Source: Pempheris klunzingeri
Lineage: Eukaryota > Chordata > Actinopteri > Acropomatiformes > Pempheridae
Assembly (NCBI RefSeq): GCF_042242105.1
Contig: NC_092034.1
Span: 17,600,644-17,664,643 of the forward strand
DNA length: 64,000 nucleotides
Reading direction: 5' to 3'
A program made the position numbers and the translations under genes. Positions 35,399 through 47,170 of the stretch are shown one piece after another. The first letter of the stretch is position 1. The number at the start of each line of letters is the position of its first letter. The notes beneath the pieces are model-generated. The model was given only the letters and a program-made list of their open reading frames with translations. It ran no database searches and was not told the origin of the DNA.

Positions 35399-35681
35399 TC
35401 TGCTTTTCTCACCTGTTGAGCTGATGTTTTGCAGTGGAAGTTGATCATCCAAAGAACACACTAACAGATGAATGCACCCCACACACTAACTAGCAGGATA
35501 TTTCATCTAACTATTGGGGCACGTGGTTCCTGAAAACACAAAACGTCAGTATAGAAGTAGTCAGTATATAAAAACAGCCCAGAGGTCTCCACCACTATTC
35601 ATTTAACCATTTGTTAGAAAAACTAAATAGCATGTGTTTAACTGTGTTGTGGTGGGAGAGTAGCAGGGGTACACTGATATA
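32130..35681. other. upstream region of the P2Y receptor, no gene recognised
   Basis: It would contain the 5' UTR intron and promoter of the receptor. Only a (GT)n tract at 35354-35394 stands out. Confidence 0.4.
35354..35394. repeat. (GT)20 microsatellite
   Basis: A perfect dinucleotide run. Confidence 0.95.
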
Positions 35682-37005
35682 CAGTTGCACTCAAAATCAT
35701 TCAACCCCTATTGCAAATTAGCTGTATTGGCAAAATGTACAAACTTTCAGCTCAACTCAAACAAGAACAATTGAAATAGCTCAACACAACTAATATTACA
35801 GGTGGTTTCTCCAAATTCAACACAAAATGCCACTTTTAATGACTACTGCTGTCTCTAAATGATTCAAGAGCACTCGTTTGCAAATCAGGTTTTGTTTCTA
35901 GCACAGCTGATACACCTAACCAAGGGCCTCATTAGTTGTAGTGATGTTTGGTTGCACGTTAGAAATATGGATAAGTCAAGAGAATTGTCCAAAAAGTTAA
36001 GAGAGGCGATCACTGCAGGAAAACAAGGAAAAGGGTACAGAAAGATAGCAAAAGCACTGAATGTTCCTGGATATACTGTTGGAAGCATAGCTCACAAGTT
36101 CAGAGCTAAAAGAACACTACGCTACCTGGACGTGGCAGAAAGAGCAAGCTATCAACAGCTGCCACCAGATTTCTGACTGCAAAAGACCTGCAGTAAGATT
36201 TGGTGGCAGCAGTGACTGAGGTTTCAGCTTCTACAGTGAGGAGCATACTAAACACTGAAGGCCTCCATGACCGAACTCCATGATGTTTACCACTGCTGAA
36301 CCACAAGGACAAGACAAGCTGGCTCCAATATGCTTGAAACCATAGAAATAAGCCTCAGAAGTTTTGGGATTCTGTTCTGTGGAGCAGTGAAACAAAACTT
36401 TAAGGGGCGTAGGATCAGCGGAAGAATGAGGCATACGCTGAAAAGAACACCCTGCCTACAGTGAAGCATGGTGGTGATGCTCTGGGGCTGCTTTTCTTCT
36501 TCTGGCCCTGGAAACCTGCAGCGTTTGGAGGACAAGATGGATTCAATCAAGTATCAGGAAATCCAGGAGAAAACGTCATGCTGTCTGTGAGGAAGCTGAA
36601 GCTTTGGCGTCACTGGACCTTCCAACAGGACAATGATCCCAAACATACCTCACAGTCCACCAAGGCTTCAGAAAAAGTCCTGGAAGATACTAGAGTGGTC
36701 GTCACAGTCACCTGACCTGAATCCCATAGAAGATATCTGGTGGGATTTGAAGAAAGCTGTCGCAGCAAGCAAACCCAAGAATATTAGAGAACTGGAGGCT
36801 GTTGTCCATGAGGTATTCCTCTGGAACACTGTAAGAACTTGGTGTCTGGTTATGCTCTACTGAGTACTAAAGATGCTTTTCAAGAAGGGGCTGAATCATT
36901 TAGAGACTACAGTAGTCATTAAAAGTAGTGTGCTGAATTTGGAGAAACCACCTTTAATGTAAGTCGTGATGAGGGACTGAATACTTTTGGGCTCATTTTG
37001 AACTG
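35682..37005 (+). mobile_element. Tc1-like transposon, nearly complete, inactive
   Basis: A 1324-bp element bounded by TA (35680-35681 and 37006-37007). The outer ends CAGTTGCACTCAAAATCATT and, reversed, CAGTTCAAAATGAGCCCAAA are imperfect. A second, better inverted block lies inside (35800-35865 against 36885-36955: GGTGGTTTCTCCAAATTC ... CTAAATGATTCA), the IR/DR layout of Tc1 elements such as Sleeping Beauty. The transposase is broken by frameshifts. Visible parts are an HTH domain starting MDKSRELSKKLREAITAGKQ with a second Arg-rich block (HKFRAKRTLRYL), then FQQDNDPKHTS with the second catalytic Asp, and SPDLNPIEDIWWDLK at the third acidic position. Confidence 0.88.
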
Positions 37006-37879
37006 TAGCTGCACATGGTTGGATAAATGAATCTCAAAATCTAGAATGGACTTCATGGTGTCATAGTACAGATAGAGGGCCCAATTTCTTTTCTTTTTTC
37101 TCCTACCTAACCAACTGTGGCCCCTGGACATGAGGCTTTCCTGTACATGAATCTATACCAGGCAGGGTACAGTCACCAGCTGTGGCTCCTGAGCAGCTTC
37201 AGCATTGTAATATTTTTGCCCCACTCCCAGATTCCAAATATTTAAACAGAACATGAATTAGATCTGATGGTGTTGCCTGAGACTAGTTGTCTAAATGTCA
37301 TACAGATGGAGATTTCTCCACCTCAGTGATTTGTGGGCGCAGGAGTGCACAGACGGCCTTTCAGAAGAGCCACATCTAGTCAGAGGCCACGAGCCCCCCT
37401 GCTTGAACACCACCTGGGGTCTACATGTGCACGTGCCTGACAGTGAATAACCTGGTTACGACTGTCTCTCCTGTCTCATCCTGGGTCTCAGATCACCCTT
37501 GTTTTAAATCTGAAGTGACACTAACCTGTTCTCTGTGATGTTGGTGCTGATGTATTTACCACTTGCCACACCGCAGCCACACTGAGCCTGTCGTACCCTT
37601 TCTCGCCTCACCTCAGTCACGCCTCTCTCTACCAGAACAAGGCATCAAGAAGTCTTCAGCAGGCCTGCAGGAGACTGGAAAATGGTGTAAATCAAAGCTG
37701 CATGTATTCCACCTCTCATGGCATGAGTGTTAGCATATTTCTGACATTTATTACAATTAGTAACAGTTAACACAAGCCAAGATTTCTTTTGGACACTACC
37801 GCCAAGAGAAGAACAGCCGTCTGTTAGCTGCTCATCTGTTACAGCTCAGAATTCTTCCTGTGGTAAACAGGAACTGGCT
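37006..37879. other. intergenic, no gene recognised
   Basis: A slightly GC-richer stretch with no recognisable exon or repeat. Confidence 0.4.
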
Positions 37880-38830
37880 ACTACCTGCTTCCTCAGGACC
37901 CTTCCAGCTAAACATTTTAAGGCCATCTCTGGGTCCCACAAGACTGAATATTGTAAACTTATCAGTTAGGACTAGCACTGTCCTCACTAGCTTTAAAACT
38001 GCTGTGCTTAAAGCTCTATAGAAGAAACCACACCTTGATCCAGGGTCTCTGAATAACGACAGACCGGTGTCTAATCTTCCATTCTCTATAAATATACGAG
38101 AACAAACTGTCTCAGCATCTGCCCACATAATTAACATGTAGTTTCAATAGTTTCAATGCCAATCTGCTTATCGTTCCAGTGAAACTGCACTTACTAACCT
38201 GAATGATCCTCTAACTGTTGATTCAGATTCCAAACTCAGTTCTTCTGTTACTGGATCTTAGTGCAACACTTGACAACTTCTATAATAATAACTACAGATT
38301 AATATTCACCTATGTGAAATATTCAGTACCTCTGGGCTCTATTGTCCCACTTCTTTTCATTCTACACATTTCACCTCACCGCCAAATGAATTCATGTCTG
38401 CTTTTATGCTGATAACACTCAGCTGTTGGTGTTTGTAAAGGCAGACAATCATTCCCAAATTATGAATGCTTGTCTGCTGTGAAAAACCGGATGTCATGTC
38501 ACCTCCTGCTCTGATGAAACAGAGTTGCTGGTCCTTGACCCTGCTCAACATAGACGCCAGTTTGATGAAGTCAGGTGAGTCATTTCTCAGATCGTTGCCC
38601 CTTCATATCAGCCTGATCTCTTTTTACTTCATTTACCATCCCCTGCTCTCTGAACAGAGCCTGTGTCTGTCCCCAGAGTTAAAAGGAAGTCAGTCTAAGG
38701 CCCTGCTTGCCCTACTGCTCTGTTTTTCTCTGGACTAGCCTCCCTGTCTGGCTCTGTCAAGGCCTTTACATTCACACTTAAAACTCATCATGTTGCCATT
38801 ACTTCAGACCTCGCACCTGTTGCCATTATC
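37880..38830 (+). mobile_element. decayed L2-type LINE fragment
   Basis: The + strand text runs parallel to the ORF2 of the LINE at 55.4-59.3 kb. TTTAAAACTGCTGTGCTTAA matches FKxAVIKPL, CACCTTGATCCAGGGTCTCT matches TLDxGxL, then CCTCTGGGCTCTATTGTCCC and CTTTTATGCTGATAACACTC match the YADDTQL block. Stops and indels throughout; no intact ORF. Confidence 0.7.
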
Positions 38831-41602
38831 CTCCTGGTGGGTTGATCTCAGTCTCAAACAATCGTTTAACCTGAGCACTTTTAGCCCAAATTGTGTTTTT
38901 TGTCCTCAGTAAAAGTGTAATGTTCAGATGTTGTCCTGTGTAAGGAGGCAGCCAACTTAACAATACAGCAACTGTATGTTTTTCATCAATGAGTAGCTTT
39001 GTTTGGGCAGCCAGAGAGCAGGAGCCAGACCTTCTTATGTTATTAAAGCAAGAACGGGAATGGGTTTTAAAACCTAAATGTAGCCCAAGTTAGCAAAAAT
39101 AATATCAACTCTTCCCCTAAATCTAAATTTAGCTGCAATTATGATGAAATAAAGAACATATGAACAATTTAGCTAAACAGAAACATAACGTGTCCAGCCA
39201 GGGGGGCATTTAAGAATGAGATTATGCAAACAGAAGGGTCACTCCCTAGATATCAAAATATTTCTGAATTACTCTCTATTAGCATCATGAACTTCGGTCA
39301 ACAGCAACTGATAGGACACAAAATCAAAACACACACACTAGTAACCCTGGTCAGAGACACAGACACACACACAGACAGTAGATCCGTGTGCAGGTCACAC
39401 AGAGGGACTTCAGTGTGAGTTACAGGCAGATGACCATTTATTCATCCACTGACAAGTGCACTGCCACCAAACTGCTCACACAAGTTCTTCACAAAGGCAC
39501 AATCTGTTGTCGAACGTAGAGAACATTGTCGACCCATCACCAAAATCAAAAACACATGATTGGAGTGTGAAATTAATCTCATATTTACTGACAGTTGTTT
39601 TCAGTACTCAGATAAATACCAGACAACTAAATCCAAATGACTGTTTTCTTCCCATCAGTTTGGAAATAAATCAAGGCATTTGACAGGGTAACGTGCTTAT
39701 ACATATATTTTAGCTAATCCAGATTAACAGGATGTTAGCCAGATGAAATGATTTCACATCCAGCTAAATTGGTTCTTTGATCGCAGGTTTGTTTAAACTT
39801 GTCAGACGATAACAGCACACATCAGTAGAAACCATGATCAGTACATATGTTAAAAAAGTGGGAATGTGGAGGCACTACTGGGTGCGACAACAAAATGAAG
39901 GTGTTAGGCTTCAGGGTTAGGGACTGTGGTCACAGCTCAGTTCAGAGCTGATAAATGCTGAACAACAGTTGTTTTTAATGCAACGTTGGAGGAAATGGTG
40001 AGTAAGACCATGAACTGACGAGGCAGACAGACGGGGAATTTTCCCTGCTCGTCAGACAGGGACCATCTGCTTACTAACTAAAATGTGCTTAATTTGTTGT
40101 ACATATGATCACATTTAGTTCTTTACCACCTAAAAGACCTACACAGACACGTTATATCAAAAATCATGTTTTCAAAAGAGATCAGAGAAAATAACTACAT
40201 TAAACCAAGTAGAAAACAAAGATCACAGATTGTTCAGTTGGCAGAATCAGCAGCTTCTATACAGGATGGTTAGAAATTGCGGGTTTTACTTTAAAAACGT
40301 TTCTGAACAACTCGTTTTAAGGCATATTAAGGCCTCCGTTTCTAGCTACCATTCTTCTTTTCTCTGCCTTTGCTGGCAGTGGAACCTGTGGAACAGCGTG
40401 ACACTTCATCCTGCTGCCCTCATGCTCTGGTGCATCGATACAAACAGCTGCTCCACAGCACTAGTAGTGGTCAAAAACCCTTTCAGGAAGAGAGGCCGAT
40501 CTGGAAAATGAATGGAATTTTCATCAACACCGGATGAATCCTTTCAGTGAACATTTGACCAATGAAACTAGTGTCTGTCTGAGATCGCTACTGCATAAGA
40601 TTGTCTCTCCACATTTCTTGTCCATATCTTGCAGTGAATGATGCGAATCTAAAGCACAGGCTGACGTCAGTGCTGCCATGGCTGTAGAGTAATGCTAAGG
40701 GGCAGCCACACCATAGTAGGTCTGCTAAAAACACTGTTTTGTAAAGATCTTCCAGGTCTCTCTCTGTCGGGATCCTTTCCATAATGCTGTCACACACTTA
40801 GAATAACACTCTGAGCCTGTCAGTGGATCAAACAAGCTCTTTTAGTGGACCTACTGTGATCAGGTGCAGTTGTCCCAAAGGATCACGTTGCAGCCCGTTT
40901 GGTGGCTGCTGGCTGAGGTGATCTACTGGACCAGTTCCAACACTTTTACTGCCTACCAGTCATTTAGAATCCAAAATACACAAAATTGGGCCCAGCTTTA
41001 ATAATACTGAAGTAAACTTTGGAGAAGAAACAAAAAAGAAAAGTACGTCTACAGCCGAAGCTTGGAGACTCCAATGCTGAGCAGATGTTCAAGGAGACAC
41101 TTAAACAGAACAAACTGCACAAGTGTACATGTTTGACTTGGACTTGATGTGCAGCATTTCACAAAAATGTTTCGGTTTGTTTTGCATCGGATGGAACTTG
41201 CACTGATCCTCTAATGTGAATCAGAGTAAGAAGGTGAAACAGCACCAGCCACCACCCTCTGATGTGTCCAGCTCTGAACTGAATGGCTTTGACGCTCTGT
41301 CGGCTCTGTCACATGCAAGATTCAAACCACTGCTGGTGGACACCGTCCCTTAGTGAGACAAAGCTTCCCTTCTAAATATATAACACAGATAACAACATTA
41401 AAGATATGAAGCATCTGAATGAAAGTCCTTTGAGGGAGTGGCGCTCATCGTAGTGATTGGCTGTCAGACCAACAGCAGGAGGGGCCGACTGAGATGTTTC
41501 TGAAAGCCACTGTGCAGCATCCACAGACTGTGACACATGTTCAGAGGTTGACCCCTCCCGACTGCTTGACGGGTGAACTCCAGCTGGGAGTGACTGGCTG
41601 GC
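38831..41602. other. probable 3' UTR of the schip1-like gene and intergenic DNA
   Basis: The right part directly follows the stop codon of the minus-strand schip1-like gene and is likely its 3' UTR, of unknown length. An AATAAA on the minus strand at 39437-39442 is one candidate end. No coding exon is seen. Confidence 0.35.
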
Positions 41603-44600
41603 TCATAGTGATGTCAGGTCCTGGACCTCCAGCAGCATGGCATCCTGCTCCGTCCTCAGCTGGTCTCGGACCTGGAGGCGACCCACCAGTTCTGAGCTCA
41701 GGTCTGACGTGGACACATGGAAAATAAGTTCAACATTCAGTTTGGAGTTAGTTCTCAGAGAAATAGTGAGAAGGGTTGCAGTTAAGCTTGTTGCAGCTCC
41801 ATGCAGTGTGCTGTCTGTGTGCAGGCGAGCACCTTGTATGGCCTGGCTGAGAGACGTGGACAGAGCGTTCAGCTCCTTAATACTGAAGTTCTCTAAATCA
41901 GGGCGCTCCACATGTCTTCTCTGGACCACAGGACCACTGCATGCTGCAGTCTGAAAGGAGAGAGGAGAGGAGAGGATGACGATCATGATAATGGTGATGA
42001 TTAAGTCAGTGGAATTTCTTTCTTGCATCACAGCAGCAATTGTAACATCACAGAAACAAGAAGACAACAGACACAGTGATGTGCATGAATACACTAAAAG
42101 ATCACAGTGAGTGAAGGTGCTCCTGTTTTTGGCAAATGCTAAACTGAACTCATTCGTTCACCAGGGTGGACATTAGTCTTCACCAGACACAAGCAACAAC
42201 AGCATAAAACTGAGCACGTGGCCAAGTCGCATTACATATTTAAAAAACAGTTCATGTCAATTTCCGTGGCTTAGATCTCATCAGCCACCTGTTGAATTGA
42301 GGATATTCACACGTGGAATAAAGGACTTCTTAAATAGATTTTTATTCACCAGAGGGACTCTATAGCGCCTCCCGGAGAGCAACAGCTCAAACTGGCCAAA
42401 GAGCAGAAGAGAGCTGTCTGCCAGGATACTTTCTTCTTCGACCTCAGCTGAGTCAACGGCTTTTTTGACACAATCCTAGATAATGTATTCTTAGATCTAC
42501 AGTTTAGGTGGCACCAGGCAGGAAGAGCACATAAGATACTCGGAACAGTAGTTTAATACACTATTTCTGAAGGCTGCTGACTATCACCAAGGCCACTGAG
42601 TTTCCTGAGAAGATTAAGTCAGAATGTCGACCACACAGGCAACAAATTTGAAAGAACTCATTGAGTTGTAGCGTCCAACCAGTCTTGGGAAATATCAGCG
42701 AGTGAGAAATCATTAACAAAGGGCGAGACCACAACAGCCTCAAGTATGAACATGAGCCAGTTCATTTATATCTGAGTGAGCTGAACTTGCTCTTGTGAAA
42801 CGTGTACCTGCCCACAATCCTAAATATACACAGTCCTGTGCAAAGGTCTTAGGCTGCTGTGAAGAAATACTGTAAAGTAGGAACACTTTCAAAACTCTGC
42901 TACCAAGGTAAGGCTGTGGAAGACAGTTTGATGTCACAGGTCATGGCCACGGCCACCATGGCCAGACTGAAGTGGTCTTCATGGGAGAATAGCAGCCTAA
43001 AGCCAAACCTCCGACGTGGAAACATGGCTAAACTCAACTAAAACAGCCAATGTCATTAGGAACTATCTTCGGTGTACAGAAGAACAAAGAGTCCTGGAAG
43101 TGATGGTGTGCCCTCCCCCCCCCACAGAGCACTGATCTCACCATCATCCAGTCCGTCTGGGATCACATGAAGAGACAGAAGGATCTGAGGCAGCCTTCAC
43201 CCTCAGAAGATCTGTGGTTAGTTCTCCAACATGTTTGGAACAACCTGCCTGCTGAGTTCCTTCAGAAACTGTGTGTAAGTGTTCCTGAAGAACTGATGCT
43301 GTTCTGAAGGCAAAGAGTGGTCGCACCAGATACTGATCCGATTTAGATTTTCCTTCTGTTCACTCACTTTGCATTTTGTAAATTGATAAGAATAAAAAAT
43401 GAAGTTTTGTATTTTTGAGAGCATCTTTACTTTACAGCAGTTCTTCACACCTGCCTAAAACGTTTGCACAGTACTGTGTGTATTTAACATGACAGTATAA
43501 TCACTTTGACCCTGTTGCATGGTGGAGTCACAGACCATATTGTTGGAGAGGAGAGGAGAGGAGAGGAGAGGAGAGGAGAGGAGAGGAGAGGAGGACATGT
43601 TTGCTTTCACCAGAGCTTTGTGGTCTGTCCTCAGCCGGTCTCGCAGGTTCCTCAGAGTGTTCCTGAAACCTCTGGATTTTGGTTTCTCTGGCTTGGCAGG
43701 GGGCTGAGGATTCTTTTGGACCTGAACTGTCCCTTTCTTCATCAGCTGGGACAGACAACAGTGTGGGAAGAACATGGAGAAGACATACATGAAATAAAAT
43801 AACACCACTGTTTGCTGCTGCCAGAGATAATCCACTGTAACCTGTTCGATTCTATCTATTCTAACAGCAGGAGCTTGTGTTAGGGGGAGTTACCTGTGTG
43901 TTGCTGCTCTCTCCCTCCTTCTCCTCCTCCTCTTCACTTTCACTGTTGTTGATGAAGCACAGCTGAAGATTCATCTGAGTCTGCAGGCTGGAGGATAAAC
44001 GCCAGTCAAACAGACTTCATGTGGTGGTTTCATGTCGGTCTGGTGCATGAGCTATCCACACAAACATTAGCTCACACAAACGGCATCGTTGTGTATGTGC
44101 ACTGGGGACGTGAACCAGGCTACAAAGTGTTCACCAATGTGAGGATTAAAGCCCAGTACTCTCTAGAGACGAGCAAACTGTTTTAATGTGCAGTGAGCCG
44201 TCAGCTTTAAAGATGATTCATTTGTAGTGGTGGGTGGATCAAGCTTTCTTTCTGTTTGTGCCAAAAATGATTCAGAGGTTTGGGGCTTCAAACGCAGCAC
44301 AGTGAGACTCACAGCAGCCCTTCTAGCCTGGAATGCATTTGTTCAGACCTACTGCATTTAATGTAGATGCTATTGATGCAATATGTTACAGTAAAATGAA
44401 TATGAATCAAACTATCAATCTTTATTTATGTAGCGCCAATTCACAACACACTCTTTCCATAAAGAGCAGGTCTAGACCAAACTCTTTAATTAGAGAGAGA
44501 CCCAACGATTCAGGAATTCAACATTAAGGATTCAAGAATCCCCACATGAGCAGCATCAGATATTATATTAGGACACAGAATGCATTGTCTCAGAAGTCTA

Positions 44601-46046
44601 GATCCAAATATTCTTGCTGTGAAATGTGAATGCATCTCGCTGGTGTAGTTCAGGCCCTGTGTCACTGTGGGGTCACGAACTTAAACTTCTAAACTATTTA
44701 ACATTTCATGAGGTGCAATGTGATGAGGAAGATTAAATTAGCCTGTAACTGTAACACACTACTTGGTATCAAGTGGAAATGTTCTAGTACTTGATGATCT
44801 TTCTAGTGGGCGTGGCCATGCTTCTCAGTTAGGCTGGTTCTCTTCATTCAGACAACTTTAAGACCATTATGAATGCAATTCAAGGACCATAAGAAAGGTT
44901 CAGAGCACCTCAACTTCAATGTTGATGAATCCAAACACTGTCTGGAGGTGGGATGTTAGCATCACTAGCTGTGTGTGCTCCCAGCTGCCCAGCGTGCTTC
45001 AGCGGTTATTGGTTCCGTTTCCTTGTTTTGTCAGTGTGATCATTACAGGTTTTTCAAGTTATCGCAACTCTATGAAACCAACATTAACTTCATAATCTAA
45101 TCAGTTTCCCAGATCAGCGTGTTGAAACTTCACAGGTGTGACACAATCGTTAAAGCGTGGCTGTCATCAGCCCATCTCTACTTCTTTATCCAAAAAATTT
45201 CCATTTTCCACTGATGTCGTTCAAAGGTTAGTCTCCCACAGCAACACTAGAGGGCCTACTCCACTGAGCCTCCACATCAATGTGCAGTTCATCCTCAACA
45301 GTTGAATCCACAGAGAGAAGCAGGGCTGGCTGCACCAAGACTATGCAACTCATTTTTTATGGTCCTTGAATTGCAAGCGACACAGCAGTGCTTACTGTAA
45401 TCTGAATATAAAGATGATAAATGTGGAGAAAGAGAAAAAAAATGAGAGAAATGAGAATTGTGAATGTACTTAGTTACTTCCCCTAGCTTCGACCTTTGAA
45501 CCGATCTTTGAAATAAAGAATTGTATTCTACTATTGGGACATGAATAGCAGGGGTTTTGCATGGTAGAGCATACAGCACACAGAACAAGCTAGCTGACTC
45601 ACTTCAACTAAACTCAGCTCAGCTCGCTAGTTAGTACCTGACCTAATCTGAAAGTTAGTAGTTATGTTTAGTAGTTGTTCTCTTCTAGAAGATACTGTAC
45701 TGTGCAAACGTTTTAGGCAGGTGTGAAGAAATGCTGTAAAGTAAAGATGCTCTCAAAAATACAAAACTTCATTTTTTATTCTTATCAATTTACAAAATGC
45801 AAAGTGAGTGAACAGCAGAAAAATCTAAATCAGATCAGTATCTGGTGCGACCACTCTTTGCCTTCAGAACAGCATCAGTTGTTCAGGAACACTTACACAC
45901 AGTTTCTGAAGGAACTCAGCAGGCAGGTTGTTCCAAACATGTTGGAGAAGTAACCACAGATCTTCTGTGGATGAAGGCTGCCTCAGATCCTTCTGTCTCT
46001 TCATGTGGATGGACTCCAGATGGACTGGATGATGGTGAGATCAGTG

Positions 46047-46077
<31 letters not shown>

Positions 46078-47122
46078 GAGGGGGGGGGCACACCATCACT
46101 TCCAGGACTCCTTGTTCTTCTGTACACTGAAGAAAGATCCTAATGACATTGGCTGTATGTTCTTCACCCTGGTTCCTATGTTTCTGTGCATAGTTGAGTC
46201 GGTTGGCCATGTTTGACTTCTCCGGACAGTAGATGGTGGACCTGGTCCCACTGGTTTCTTCTATTTCTGAGCTGATGGCTCTGCTGGACATCTTCAGATT
46301 TTGAAGGGAAGTGAGCATAATGTGTCTTTAATCTGCAGCACTACATTTCCTTGGCCGACCACTGCATTACAGTCCTCAACGTTGTCTGTTTCTTTGTTTT
46401 TCTTCAAAAGAGCTTGAACAGCACATGTTGAAACCCCAGTCTGCTCTGAAATGTTTGCCTGGAAGAGACCTTGCTGATGCAGTAGAACCACCTTGTTGCT
46501 GTGCTCAGTCTGAACATGATGACCTGTGACCTGGCTGTCTTCCACAGCCTCACCTTGGTAGCAGAGTTTGGCTGTTCCTCCCCCAGTTTTAATCCTGCTA
46601 CAGCCGTTTCTGTTTCAGTTCATGACTGTGTTTCAACCTTCATATGAAACTGAGGATCATCAGCACCTGTTTGGTATAACTGGTGAATCACACACCTGAA
46701 TATGATCCTACAAAGTCCCTGAAGTGTTCCTGAAGAACTGATGCTGTTTTAGGGCTAAGGGTGGTCACACCAGATACTGATTTGATTTAGACTTTTCTTC
46801 TGTTCGCTCACTTTGCATTTTGTAAATCAACAAAAATTAAATTCTATATTTTTGAAAGCATTCTTACTTTTTTTCATACATTCCTTCACTCCTGCCTAAG
46901 ACTTTTGCACAGTACTGTACATCTTAACATGTTGCTATAGCTGATGAGAAAATACAGTTAGCGAAAGCTGTTGCCATGGTCACCACGCACACAGCGCCTG
47001 GCGTTTACTTGCAGAACGCTCGTCACTTAGCATCTAAAAAAACCTTTAGGCTGCGAGATGATGCACACCAAATCCAAAACATGACACCATGCTCATGAGT
47101 AACAGCACTCCTAGAGGAGGAG

Positions 47123-47170
<48 letters not shown>

